64,000 nucleotides of DNA, taken from positions 86,488 to 150,487 of the IMG/VR virus record IMGVR_UViG_3300018080_005856. One strand, written 5' to 3'. Each line of letters starts with the position of its first letter. Within the stretch, counting starts at the first letter, position 1. Both the position numbers and the translations under genes were made by a program. This document shows positions 5,903-16,156 of the stretch, piece after piece. Below the pieces are notes generated by a model. It searched no databases. It had not been told where the DNA came from and saw only the letters and a list, made by a program, of their open reading frames with translations. Source of the stretch: a virus.

Positions 5903-6997
5903 TCACATTATTTCCTGTTGTTGTTCTGCAGACATCAGCTTGGTGTTGAGTACATTTGGATCCCTGCATATCGCAGCAATCTCATCTAGGATTGGCTTGT
6001 TGTTCAGAAGGAATTCTGTGACATTAGCCGCTCCCTGCCCCAGTCTTTCGCCATTGTATGAATACCAAGTACCAGCCTTGGTTATGACTCCCAATTTGGA
6101 GCCCATATCTACTATTCCAGATGCTACTGTCTTCTTGGCATCATAGTACATTGTGAACTCTTCAACAGCATAGGGAGGACCCACTTTATTCTTTATAGCT
6201 TTTACCTTTACAGTGTTTGCATACGCATCACTTCCAGATGTAAGCACACCAGTCTTTCTCATATCAAGACGAAGTGATGAGTAGAATTTCAGTGCATTTC
6301 CTCCAGTGGTTGTTTCGGGGCTACCAAACATAACCCCTATTTTGTGCCTTATCTGGTTTATGAATATGACACATGTCTTACTCTTGGCAATATTTCCGGT
6401 GAGTTTCCTTAGTGCCTGACTCATCAGCCTAGCCTGGAGACCCATATGGGAATCACCCATACTACCTTCCAGTTCAGCTCTAGGCACAAGAGATGCTACA
6501 GAGTCTATTACTATTACATCTATTACTCCCGACTTTACACCGTCCTCTACCATACTCAGAGCGTCTTCTCCAGTATCTGGTTGAGCAATGTTCAGCTTCT
6601 TTACTCCTATATTGCTTACGTGTCCAGGTTCCAGAGCATGCTCCATATCAACATATAGATGTTTTCCACCCATGGCCTGTGCCTGCTGTATCACATGTAA
6701 ACATAGGGTTGTTTTGCCAGACATTTCTGGGCCTATTATCTCGGTTATTCTTCCTCTGGGTATTCCTCCCACCCGGGTTACCCTGTCTACTGGAAGGATA
6801 CCGGTGGGTATTACTTCTACCTTAGAAGTAGTTTCTTCAGCCTCTTCAGCACTATCACCGAATACCATAATAGAACCATCTCCATAGGTCTTACGCATCT
6901 TGACAAGAGCCTCTTCATACAGTTCCTCTCTGCTCTTGTCTTTGTTTGGAGCCTCCTCAGGGGCTTTAGTAGTTTTACCTTTTGTTGCTTTACTCAT
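5903..6997 (-). CDS. recA: RecA recombinase (bacterial type)
   Basis: The 364-residue protein aligns by eye to bacterial RecA over its whole core. It has Walker A GPEMSGKT (89-96), the catalytic glutamate in MEHALEP (E119), and Walker B VIVID (D165). Loop L1 is around EGSMGDSHMGLQAR (177-190), and loop L2 is around GVMFGSPETTTGG (221-233). RecA binds single-stranded DNA, hydrolyses ATP and drives strand exchange. Two small departures from the usual bacterial sequence are Met in place of Ser in the P-loop and His in INQIRHKIG. The start at 6997 has AGGAGG eight bases upstream. The gene is first in the minus-strand operon behind a near-consensus promoter. This is closer to cellular RecA than to T4 UvsX, suggesting acquisition from a bacterium. 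Confidence 0.95.
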   Translation of the reverse strand: MSKATKGKTTKAPEEAPNKDKSREELYEEALVKMRKTYGDGSIMVFGDSAEEAEETTSKVEVIPTGILPVDRVTRVGGIPRGRITEIIGPEMSGKTTLCLHVIQQAQAMGGKHLYVDMEHALEPGHVSNIGVKKLNIAQPDTGEDALSMVEDGVKSGVIDVIVIDSVASLVPRAELEGSMGDSHMGLQARLMSQALRKLTGNIAKSKTCVIFINQIRHKIGVMFGSPETTTGGNALKFYSSLRLDMRKTGVLTSGSDAYANTVKVKAIKNKVGPPYAVEEFTMYYDAKKTVASGIVDMGSKLGVITKAGTWYSYNGERLGQGAANVTEFLLNNKPILDEIAAICRDPNVLNTKLMSAEQQQEIM

Positions 6998-7048
6998 TAG
7001 TGTTCCTCCTTGTTTATTTCCCTCTATAAGTTCCAGACCTCATAGTCT

Positions 7049-7070
7049 TTGTATCCTCAATATGATACAA
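7049..7070. promoter_or_regulatory. Inverted repeat, putative operator of the recA promoter
   Basis: TTGTATC (7049-7055) and GATACAA (7064-7070) are perfect inverted arms around eight bases. The right arm covers four of the six bases of the predicted -10 box of the recA operon. Bound protein would therefore block that promoter. The arms do not match a Gram-positive or E. coli LexA box. The TTGT...ACAA outer ends resemble the inverted repeat at 3600-3623. Confidence 0.5.
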
Positions 7071-7096
7071 TACACCATGTAACTATATATTGTCAA
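7067..7096 (-). promoter_or_regulatory. Sigma70-type promoter of the recA operon
   Basis: On the minus strand a perfect TTGACA (-35, 7091-7096) is followed after 18 bases by TATTGT (-10, 7067-7072; four of six matches). It lies about 70 bases upstream of the recA start in the divergent 121-base gap. No equally convincing plus-strand promoter for the gene at 7119 was found in the same gap. The structural cluster may use a phage-specific promoter type. Confidence 0.6.
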
Positions 7097-7118
7097 GCAC
7101 ATATCAACGGAGAAATAT

Positions 7119-10100
7119 ATGGGTAATAGACCCTCTAATTCTGAGAATATAATACTTCCTGACCCTATAACCTATGACGCATACAACCGTGGCTATAAAA
7201 GCGGAGCTCAAACATCCATCTTTATAGGCCCTATATGGGTAGAGGAGCTCGTCTCAGTACAGGTAAGAAGTCAGACAACCGATGTACCAGTATGGGGATA
7301 CTCGAATCCTTACTATGGTGACATACTTCAAGGAAACTATCAGGTAACAGGACAACTAGCTGTTTCTTATACTGAACCAGATTATCTGTTGAGAATAATA
7401 AACACAGCCAGGAACGCGAGTATTCAAGACGATGAACTTGCTGCTCTCATAGAGCAAAGGAAAAGCATATTTCTGGACACTGTGAAGTATAAGCTTATCC
7501 AAGAACAAAAGATGCAGGGTAATCTGGATATAGATGATATCTCTACCATACAAACTGCTGAAAGGTTTGTTCAAAGAATAACAAGAGAGGTAGAAACAAC
7601 TGTTCTGAACACTGGTGGGACTGTAAGGAATAATGCGTTCGAGATAACCATAATAACTGGGAACATAGAATCTGGTGACTCGTCCATAGACATATATGAG
7701 GGCGTTAAGATAATGGGTACTGGTAAAGTAATCAGTACAGATGATACTGCCATTATAGAAATGTATGAGTTCATGGGTAGAAAGAAACCAGATCTTAAAA
7801 AGCCAATAGTAGTCCAGGCAATATCAAATAGACTGTCTAAAGCCAATCTCATGTCTATGGCTAAAGAAGTTACAGATAAACTTATAGATAGGGTAATGGA
7901 GCCGCCAACGATGTTGGCGTCAAGCCTAACACCGCGGGCAATGGAATTAGGATCCACGGACAAAATTGCTATAGCCGGGCATCTACCAAGGAAACCAAGG
8001 TTTTATGGAAAGGAATGCTCTTTCTCAGAAATATCATTCGCTATGGAGCACCCAGATACATTTACAGAGTATACCGATGAGAATGATGAAGTAACACCAA
8101 TAGTATCGGATTCAAAGCTTAAGATATACAATAAAGACAGTATAACTCCCAGTGAAGTAGACATAAAGCTGACGTGCCCATTCGTAGATCCTGTTAATGA
8201 GGGGCAGCGGAAAGGGTTTGACAATAGATTCGGTAGACTGGTATCACCAGATAGAGAACATACTGCAAACCATGTAAATGCTGTGGCCCCTATAGAACCG
8301 GCAAGCATAATAGACCATGTAGGTGGCTCTATAGTAATGCCAAGATACGAAAGCAAAGAGTTTGAGATAGGATCATATTATCCGCCAGAAATAGTAGACA
8401 TAAGTACATTTGAATACGATGAGGAAGACCTCCCTACTCTTACTGCAGGAACATTATGGTGCAATACACTTGGGTTCAGATCTAGTACATCTAAATATGT
8501 TAGAGCAAAAGACCTGACACCGGAGGAACTTGCATCTGATGCAAGAATAGGAGATATAGCTCAGCCGATGAACACCCTGGCCATAATAGGTGGAGTAATG
8601 GCAGAGTGGGAAGAAGATGAAGACACATTCTCATTTAAGATAGATGTTCCTAGGGCTATTGACTATGTAAATACACATAAGGGTTCTGATAAAGTGACAA
8701 AGAGAGAAATGCTCCTAGGCAAGCCCGGACATTTCCTAAATATAAGAATGGATGCCTCAACCGAGGAATTTGACAGTGCATCCACAAGAAGAACAAACTA
8801 CGACAATGACTCGTCAGAAACAGCCACATATGATTGGATCTCAATTGAAGGACCATTGGTAGATGAGAGCAACAGTGCTGTAGAGAATACACAGGCTGAT
8901 GATACTTCTACTACTACCCCTCCGCCCGTTAATGACTGGAAGATATATGAGAACTCTGAGTTCGCTATATCATATGAGTCAATAGATATGCCACTTCCCT
9001 CTACAGGAGATCCTGATACATTGTCTCCACACTACTTTGAGATAACTCTTAATATAACTCAGGCTGATCTAGCTACCTCACTGAATAAGACCCTGTATAT
9101 TACACCATTTATATTTATGGATAATGACTCAGCAGAGTCTACACTTACATCATACGGGCCTCCTCCAGAATATGGTATAACAGTAACCCCGGAGAAAACT
9201 CCATCTGGGACCGATATAGATAGCTACTTTGGAAGCGACGATAAATCATCTTTTGACAGATTAGCATATTTCCTTAGCAGCAGAAATGGCAACGATGATA
9301 GTTGTGATGTAGAAATAGTGTTTGACTGTGTAGTAGCAGACCAGGCTGGGTATTATAGTACAGATGGAAGGGTAAAAATATATGGCATATATTTTATCAA
9401 AACACCAAACGACTATGATACAGTGGTAGCTGATGATGGTTCTTCTCAGAGCAGAACCAGTCTGGGAGAACCCAGACAGGTAAGAGTGTTCTTCCTAGCC
9501 GGTATAATGCCGCTTCTCGCTCTTCCCACAGGCAAGGAGGACACAGATGCTATGGTAGATATATCTCACACAGTAGAAGGCCAATCAGGAAGATATCTTG
9601 AGATATATAATATTACACGATGTGATGCTATGCTTCATAACGCCCAAGCTATTGTAGATTTGAACGCAGGCATATGGCAGGCGGTAAAGAACGCCATAAT
9701 TGCTATATTCCAGGATCTATTGAATATAGATGCCCCCGTGACCGGGTACACGTACCCTGTAAAAGCCAGCTGGGATAGATTTGCCGGTTTTCTAGATGGG
9801 TATAGTATAAGAGTAAATTATGGTATAATAGCAGACCAGATAAAGAACTGCTCCTTCACTACTGAGGGTATAGATAAATATGTCAATAGGGCAATGGAAA
9901 TAGACAGTTCAGGAAGAAAGTGGACATTAGCAAAGGCTCTTACCATAGCGGAAGAAATAGTAGAAAGCAAAGCATCAGGCCTCAACTCGGAAACTGAAGA
10001 TGAAATAGAATCTATGGTAATAGGAGCCATAGAGTCAAAAGTAACAGAGCTTGGTGGTACTATAATAGATAGAAACTCAGCCAAGCGAACATTTGTTATT

Positions 10101-10247
10101 GACATGGAAGTCCTTATGCCTGCAAGTGACGTAGTGTCATATGGATTATCATCGGCCGGATATGAATACCTGTCTTCGCTAACGACATCATCTGATGATA
10201 CTACTGTACCAACTGGTTACATAAACCTCGGAGGATATACTGAATGA
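7119..10247 (+). CDS. Large virion structural protein
   Basis: The 1,042-residue product starts at ATG 7119 with GGAG six bases upstream. Its N-terminus has the motif SIFIGPIWVEELVSVQVRSQ (about 33-52), then WGYSNPYYGDILQGNYQVTG. I associate this strand pattern with a virion protein family of jumbo and SPO1-like phages. The middle is acidic, with a Thr/Pro-rich linker near residue 600 (STTTPPP). The C-terminus is helical and then beta-rich, ending NLGGYTE. No enzyme motif is seen. It is the first gene of the plus-strand structural cluster and overlaps the next gene by ATGA. It is probably a tail, neck or baseplate component, unproven. Confidence 0.8.
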   Translation: MGNRPSNSENIILPDPITYDAYNRGYKSGAQTSIFIGPIWVEELVSVQVRSQTTDVPVWGYSNPYYGDILQGNYQVTGQLAVSYTEPDYLLRIINTARNASIQDDELAALIEQRKSIFLDTVKYKLIQEQKMQGNLDIDDISTIQTAERFVQRITREVETTVLNTGGTVRNNAFEITIITGNIESGDSSIDIYEGVKIMGTGKVISTDDTAIIEMYEFMGRKKPDLKKPIVVQAISNRLSKANLMSMAKEVTDKLIDRVMEPPTMLASSLTPRAMELGSTDKIAIAGHLPRKPRFYGKECSFSEISFAMEHPDTFTEYTDENDEVTPIVSDSKLKIYNKDSITPSEVDIKLTCPFVDPVNEGQRKGFDNRFGRLVSPDREHTANHVNAVAPIEPASIIDHVGGSIVMPRYESKEFEIGSYYPPEIVDISTFEYDEEDLPTLTAGTLWCNTLGFRSSTSKYVRAKDLTPEELASDARIGDIAQPMNTLAIIGGVMAEWEEDEDTFSFKIDVPRAIDYVNTHKGSDKVTKREMLLGKPGHFLNIRMDASTEEFDSASTRRTNYDNDSSETATYDWISIEGPLVDESNSAVENTQADDTSTTTPPPVNDWKIYENSEFAISYESIDMPLPSTGDPDTLSPHYFEITLNITQADLATSLNKTLYITPFIFMDNDSAESTLTSYGPPPEYGITVTPEKTPSGTDIDSYFGSDDKSSFDRLAYFLSSRNGNDDSCDVEIVFDCVVADQAGYYSTDGRVKIYGIYFIKTPNDYDTVVADDGSSQSRTSLGEPRQVRVFFLAGIMPLLALPTGKEDTDAMVDISHTVEGQSGRYLEIYNITRCDAMLHNAQAIVDLNAGIWQAVKNAIIAIFQDLLNIDAPVTGYTYPVKASWDRFAGFLDGYSIRVNYGIIADQIKNCSFTTEGIDKYVNRAMEIDSSGRKWTLAKALTIAEEIVESKASGLNSETEDEIESMVIGAIESKVTELGGTIIDRNSAKRTFVIDMEVLMPASDVVSYGLSSAGYEYLSSLTTSSDDTTVPTGYINLGGYTE

Positions 10248-13200
10248 GCACTGATATAAAGGATCCATCTGACCTTGGAAATTCCATAAACTCTTTCAAT
10301 ATAGTAGAGTGTTGTGAGTATACCCCTATAGATATGTACATATGTATTCCTAATCTAGGATATGGGTTCCCATCTCATGTAATAGAGACATTTGCTTCCA
10401 AATTCCATAAGATAATTCCGGATAATGCGCATTCTGTAGTAAGCGAGGAGGATTCCAAGATCCAGATCAGTGACGATGCTGGTATAATAATGGAAAAAGA
10501 CAAGTTTGCTGTAGCAGGAAAAGGGTTTCTATCAGATCATATGATAACTAGAATACCTTTGAACAGCCCTTGTGCAAAGAAGGCTAGGCTCAATCCTCCT
10601 CTGAAACTGCCGATACCTTTTAGAGTTAGAGATATAAGTGGTAGCGCAGCTACTGGTATGGTAATGACAAATCTATCTGTCAGAAACGAGCAAGCTGCTC
10701 TTTATAACATGATGAGTAGTGTAGCTGAAGATGAGACTATGGATAACATCAAGGATTCCATAGCAAAAGCAATAGCCGCTTCTCATTTTAGAGCCGCTAG
10801 TGACCTGAACAAAGAAGGTACTGATGATGCCGGAACTTCTGCTGATAAGTTCACAGGAACTGTTGGAGAGGACACAGAGAGAGTAGAATTTACACATTTA
10901 TTCAAGGGAGAAAACGGCGAGCTTAGTGCAGAAGATGTTAATTATCAATCTATTGTAAGTAAATCTAACTATGATACCCCCTGGGCAGAATGTCTCCTAA
11001 GGCCCGCTATTTTCGTATCATACGTAAACGATAATGGAGATCTTAGAGTTTACTACTCTCCAGATCTTACAGCTCAATTGATGAAAAGCATAGTAATAGA
11101 GGGAAAGTCCACCCCTCCAGAACTAAAGTTTGAGAAAACTCTATATGCCTTTGGTGTTGATTCAGCATATAGAGGACTCATGCAAGACTGGATGACTTTT
11201 GTTGATAGTGGTAATGAAGATGGGATTACAGGAAATAACGATCTCAGCTCGTTTTATATCTCATCAGAATTCGTACCATGTGAGATGTTCAGAGATGGGC
11301 TTCATATGGGAGATATTGAAGACCTAAGTGTCAGAAATAGACTGGTGGATGGGGGAGCTGATCAAACCGTTACATGTACTCTAATAACTCCATCACCTCC
11401 CTTGTTCACAAATGGTGAAATATACAGAGATAATCCTAAGAAGGATAACGAGTCATTTTACCTTCCTTTTAGCCAGGCCTACCTGCTCCCTCTGGCATCT
11501 TACAGTAAGTATGCAGTTGGCTGGGATGAATCAGAAACTTGTCAACTATGCGGAGGTACTGGAAGTATAGGATTCACTAGCTGCTTTGTATGCGATAAAG
11601 GGGAAGGAATACTATGTCCTACTTGCCTCAATAACACAGAAAGAATAGACGGTACAGATGAAGAAGTATATGGATACCAATCTTCAGAATGTAGTTATTG
11701 TAATGCACCTGGTAATCAGTGGGAGGCTGTAAGCAGATTTACTGTTGTCTTAACATATTCACTTCTAGGAAAGATACCATGCCCTAGTTGTTTTAACCAA
11801 GCCATTCAGAGTGCCAACCATGATATATATCTTGTATCTGAATACATAGGGACTAGTAGGGGAAGCGGTGCAGGAACATGCTCCACATGCAAAGGTACGG
11901 GCTATGTTCAGTGTCCGAATTGTATAGGTAATCCGGATGGTCTCAGTGAAACTCCAGGATATCAGCGCAGCAAATGTCCAACCTGCTTCGATAGTAGCAG
12001 CGGAAGCTACAGAGGAAAAAGCACACCGGTGGCTGGAAGATTGTCATGCACTTCAGATAATCTCGAGTTTGTAGCTGGGGCCCCAGAGACATCCATATAT
12101 TATGAGAATATGAGCATCAGGCTAGCGCCTACTTGCAATGATACTGGGACAGTAAGCTTAGATACATGTCCAGCGTGTGGAGGGACCGGAACATCTTATA
12201 GATTCTATGCTGGTTCGTATTGTATAGGGGGAGAATATACCTTTGATCAGAAACCACATACTTGTGTAGTACAGAGCGATCAAGAGAGTGAAACGGACTT
12301 TACATCAATGGCGTACGTATCTGGCAAGAACATGGTAAGCTGGTACAACAAATCTGCGTATCTAGAAATGCCTCTTTCCTCATCTAACGATGCTGGCTGG
12401 GCAGCTGATATGACCTTCAATAGCGAAGCATCCAACCTAAAGTGGTTACCCCCATACATGTATGAGATATATTCTAATAATAGTGTAAAGGTATATTGCA
12501 GGCTACCAGAAGGAACCAAAGTACATCTCTACAACCCCCCGGTGATGACCTTTGCTGAACTACCAGAAGACTTGGGTCATATAATACTTGACTCTACTCC
12601 TGATTTGGCTGCCACTACAGCATATGATGGTGGTACCTGGGCTTACGTAGAATCTGATTCAGATATACCTCTAGAATCTGGTATACGGTGTATTACAACT
12701 AAGAATAATGAGTTATATGATTTCACATATATGTCACCCCTGGTTGATATAACACTTTCTGGGAATGTGGAAGGAAATATGGTTCTCCATTCTGAGGGGT
12801 TCGCACACCTTTCCGAGTCTTTGAGAATGTACTATGACTTTCTGAGAGAATATAAAGATGTCTTAAAACATGTGGATACCGCTAGAGTAGAGGAAATACC
12901 TGATTACTCAACCACGACCTCTAGATTTCTGTACGCCCCAAGCAACGCGGAAGATCTTAAACTCTCTGGAGATGATATAGATAATACAACATCATGGATA
13001 TCTCTGACTGCATTTAGAGATGTTCCTAGCTTTGGTACAGGCTTTCTATTCGCAGATAAAGACAGACAGAAAACTATATCAGAATTCAGCAATACCATAT
13101 TGACTGATATGAGTAGTCTAATTGATGGCAGACCCGCCACAGACGATCAGTGCAGTCTTATTATAGACACAATACTTGGAATATCTACATCTCATTCTGA

Positions 13201-16144
13201 TATGACATACTGCGAACCAGATCACGACCATAGGCTTTCTTATGTATCAAAGGGAGTAGCTAGTGAAATAACCAGCAATTATAGTGGAGACGATATACAG
13301 GCGGTTAAGGGCGCATCTATTATATACGATACAACTTCCGGTACAGAGCCTGAGGGGGATGGAACAGATGTAAAACCTATCAAGCCGTCTATCCATACTA
13401 TAGACACTACAATAGCTGATGATGGTGGAATATCTATAAGCACTCTATTATCTGCACCCATAGAATCTGATGACCTAACAGTATGTGATAATATGAAAAC
13501 ACTGGCTACCAGTCTGAAGAAGATGATAATAGATCTTTCTGATATGGTAACACATGTATTGATAAAACTGGATGATGCTTCTGATCTATCGTCACCAGTC
13601 CCAATGTTTTCTCCTAACTATTTCAGAAGAGACACAACATACGACAACTTTCTTACCGGCAAAATAGAGGACGTGAAAGCACTATTGGGCAGTGGAGAAG
13701 ATGCTAGTCTACTTACCAGAGACTTTATAGGAGTGATTACAGAGTATGTAAAAGACCTAAAGAAGAATGGGAAAGCTGACAGGCCCAGCAATCTGATGCA
13801 ATCAGTACAAACAGCAAGAGGAGAATATACCTTTGCCGCAGCTTACCTATCATCCATAGCAGGATGGTTAGTTAAGCAAAGATACAATGTTGATGATATA
13901 GAACATACGTTCGCTGCCATAGATAGCGATGGATTATCAACAAACGTAGTGTTTACAAAGGAAGCCAATCATAAAGGTCTTCTTGTTTATAATATGAGGA
14001 AAGCATACTATGTTATTGTATCAACTATATCATTCCTGGTAGCTACAATAGAAAGGTTGTTAGTGTACATGTACTCTGTAGATCTAAGGTACGACCCCCT
14101 GCCGGCATACCTCAACGATACAACCGGCGGAAATACTGTTCCTTTACATATATACGGATTCAAATCACAGGACGGTAACCCATGCTATCCTAAAGTTAAA
14201 AGCGACATAGTAATATCTGAACTGTCGGCTAGTACTATAAACCTGAACACGATATCATACTTTGCAGATAATGACGATGATATAAAGTACGACGTTACAT
14301 TAAAGATTCCTACCCTAAGTGATATGTCCGTGAAACCTTTGCCACTTCTAGGATTCGGAGCTAACGCTACCACAAGAGCGTTAGCAAGTTGGGATGAGAC
14401 TCATAAGTATGCATTCGAGCCCAGAGGAATATTCGAGGGTTTTACCTCAGTGCCACCAACATTGGACGTATCTACATATAACATGGTTTCCCTCTCTGGA
14501 ATGGTAAACATACAGGATAATCTATCTAGAAGGGATTACATGGTATATGACGGAAACTATGTTACCTATATCAACTCTTCTGAAGAACATACGTACTCCG
14601 GTCTTATGGCTAGCACTATAAGAACCGAACTAGAAGAGGTATATGCATCAGAGGTAGTTCCTCCTATAGGCGCGTTGGAAGTAGAAGGAGAGATAAGCAT
14701 GGCAGATGCCTTTCCATTCATAGCGGGGGGTCCCCTGGTTATAGCTTTACCTACCAGTATAAGAATGGACAACGTGGATTTCTTATCGGCACGACCACTG
14801 CCGGCTCAAACCTCAGCACTTTCTGGTGTATCAATAGACTACGCCACGTCGGAATCTATACCTTCAGGTATATTTTCAGATCCAGAAGGCGCTATATCTC
14901 GTATAGGTACAGCATGCACAGATATGCTAGGCTTTGTATCGAATGCCAGGAATACCATGGTTATTTTCAGCAAGATGTCTTCTGACTCCAAGTATGAGTA
15001 TGTGTTTCCTATAGCTGGACAAGCTGATACTCTATTGGGTACTACAAGCCAAGGAGAATCTCTCATGATGTGCTACCTCGCAGAAGCACTAGGTATGAGA
15101 ATACGAACACCATTCGGTACCGGAGGAGAGGTAAGTGCATCCAAGATATCGGCTATAATGGGAAGCAGTACTGGGTGGACTGATGGTGGTACAAGTGATT
15201 ATCATATAATGAATTACAATCTATGGTTGTCCAAAAGAAGGGCATACATGATCTTTAATATAATGATGTCAGTACTGTTGCATAGACGCCGGATGCATAT
15301 AGCGGACTGGGAAAGCTCAAAATACTACTATGAATGGGACCTGGTGTTTTACTCAGACGCATATTATAAATGTACTACAGCACATACATCCTCTGGGTCT
15401 TTCGATATATCTAAGTGGACAGAAATAGCTATAGGTAGTAATGCAGAAGATGGGGAACCCCTATACAGGGAGCTGGTATCATACAAGAACCCATCTAGTG
15501 GAACAACTCTAAAATATATGGTAGAATTAGTATACGCTACAGCTCAGCCCACTGAATCAACAACAGTAAAAGCACGAAAAGCTTTTCATTGTTACGGATT
15601 TGGCTCACTGTTTCAGAGCCCAAACACTGGAGATAATGCTGCTAGACGCAATCAGAGAGTTACCGACATACATATAAACGTACCGGTTTCATTAGACTCA
15701 TCTAGAATGTGGGCATTCAACCATCTCAACAGAAGATTCGGGGCTCCATTCTGTGCAGACCTAGATATTTCTACTGTTCCTGTTACTCCTACACCACCAG
15801 GGAATAGTTACATAGGAGGATGGGCATTGCCTAAGGCAGGAAAAACCCCAGGACAGTGGGAAACGTTGAACACGCCTGTAACCAGTAGCAACACGATAGA
15901 GGCAGCAAGTGCAACCACAGAGGACTTCCTGAGGTCAAACCTAAAGTGGATGGCACAGGGATGGAATGGTATAGTTAAACAGAAGTTGAGAAACATATCT
16001 AAGGATACGGGTGGGGAAGCAATGAGTCTTAACAGTAAGATAAATAGTTTCCTTGGTTCAGAAGAAGGAATGGCAGCTTTTGCTATACCTAGATCTGGTA
16101 GGTTAACAGATCAGATATGGCTTAAAATAACAGACTTGAGTTAG
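10244..16144 (+). CDS. Giant virion protein with DnaJ-like zinc cluster and CBM-like segment
   Basis: The product has 1,966 residues and is translated from an ATGA overlap with the preceding gene. Between about residues 433 and 645 there are nine C-x2-C motifs. Three have the DnaJ pattern C-x2-C-x-G-x-G: CQLCGGTG at 433, CSTCKGTG near 546 and CPACGGTG near 642. Such clusters bind zinc and, in DnaJ, help hold unfolded protein. Near 1690-1725 a CBM5/12-like segment (YEWDLVFYSDAYYKC...W) resembles the one in the large lipoprotein. The rest is a mix of beta-rich and helical segments without recognised domains. Its place before the probable chaperone and tape-measure genes suggests a tail component. 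The zinc cluster could serve folding, virion assembly or host binding. Confidence 0.8.
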   Translation: MSTDIKDPSDLGNSINSFNIVECCEYTPIDMYICIPNLGYGFPSHVIETFASKFHKIIPDNAHSVVSEEDSKIQISDDAGIIMEKDKFAVAGKGFLSDHMITRIPLNSPCAKKARLNPPLKLPIPFRVRDISGSAATGMVMTNLSVRNEQAALYNMMSSVAEDETMDNIKDSIAKAIAASHFRAASDLNKEGTDDAGTSADKFTGTVGEDTERVEFTHLFKGENGELSAEDVNYQSIVSKSNYDTPWAECLLRPAIFVSYVNDNGDLRVYYSPDLTAQLMKSIVIEGKSTPPELKFEKTLYAFGVDSAYRGLMQDWMTFVDSGNEDGITGNNDLSSFYISSEFVPCEMFRDGLHMGDIEDLSVRNRLVDGGADQTVTCTLITPSPPLFTNGEIYRDNPKKDNESFYLPFSQAYLLPLASYSKYAVGWDESETCQLCGGTGSIGFTSCFVCDKGEGILCPTCLNNTERIDGTDEEVYGYQSSECSYCNAPGNQWEAVSRFTVVLTYSLLGKIPCPSCFNQAIQSANHDIYLVSEYIGTSRGSGAGTCSTCKGTGYVQCPNCIGNPDGLSETPGYQRSKCPTCFDSSSGSYRGKSTPVAGRLSCTSDNLEFVAGAPETSIYYENMSIRLAPTCNDTGTVSLDTCPACGGTGTSYRFYAGSYCIGGEYTFDQKPHTCVVQSDQESETDFTSMAYVSGKNMVSWYNKSAYLEMPLSSSNDAGWAADMTFNSEASNLKWLPPYMYEIYSNNSVKVYCRLPEGTKVHLYNPPVMTFAELPEDLGHIILDSTPDLAATTAYDGGTWAYVESDSDIPLESGIRCITTKNNELYDFTYMSPLVDITLSGNVEGNMVLHSEGFAHLSESLRMYYDFLREYKDVLKHVDTARVEEIPDYSTTTSRFLYAPSNAEDLKLSGDDIDNTTSWISLTAFRDVPSFGTGFLFADKDRQKTISEFSNTILTDMSSLIDGRPATDDQCSLIIDTILGISTSHSDMTYCEPDHDHRLSYVSKGVASEITSNYSGDDIQAVKGASIIYDTTSGTEPEGDGTDVKPIKPSIHTIDTTIADDGGISISTLLSAPIESDDLTVCDNMKTLATSLKKMIIDLSDMVTHVLIKLDDASDLSSPVPMFSPNYFRRDTTYDNFLTGKIEDVKALLGSGEDASLLTRDFIGVITEYVKDLKKNGKADRPSNLMQSVQTARGEYTFAAAYLSSIAGWLVKQRYNVDDIEHTFAAIDSDGLSTNVVFTKEANHKGLLVYNMRKAYYVIVSTISFLVATIERLLVYMYSVDLRYDPLPAYLNDTTGGNTVPLHIYGFKSQDGNPCYPKVKSDIVISELSASTINLNTISYFADNDDDIKYDVTLKIPTLSDMSVKPLPLLGFGANATTRALASWDETHKYAFEPRGIFEGFTSVPPTLDVSTYNMVSLSGMVNIQDNLSRRDYMVYDGNYVTYINSSEEHTYSGLMASTIRTELEEVYASEVVPPIGALEVEGEISMADAFPFIAGGPLVIALPTSIRMDNVDFLSARPLPAQTSALSGVSIDYATSESIPSGIFSDPEGAISRIGTACTDMLGFVSNARNTMVIFSKMSSDSKYEYVFPIAGQADTLLGTTSQGESLMMCYLAEALGMRIRTPFGTGGEVSASKISAIMGSSTGWTDGGTSDYHIMNYNLWLSKRRAYMIFNIMMSVLLHRRRMHIADWESSKYYYEWDLVFYSDAYYKCTTAHTSSGSFDISKWTEIAIGSNAEDGEPLYRELVSYKNPSSGTTLKYMVELVYATAQPTESTTVKARKAFHCYGFGSLFQSPNTGDNAARRNQRVTDIHINVPVSLDSSRMWAFNHLNRRFGAPFCADLDISTVPVTPTPPGNSYIGGWALPKAGKTPGQWETLNTPVTSSNTIEAASATTEDFLRSNLKWMAQGWNGIVKQKLRNISKDTGGEAMSLNSKINSFLGSEEGMAAFAIPRSGRLTDQIWLKITDLS

Positions 16145-16156
16145 GAGGAACTAACG

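Noticed and set aside
6446-6887. Overlapping plus-strand frames opposite recA
   Set aside because: recA is certain on the other strand and these frames show no initiation signals.
7000-7118. Plus-strand sigma70 promoter for the structural cluster
   Set aside because: TATGAT and TATATT occur, but neither has a credible -35 box at the right distance.
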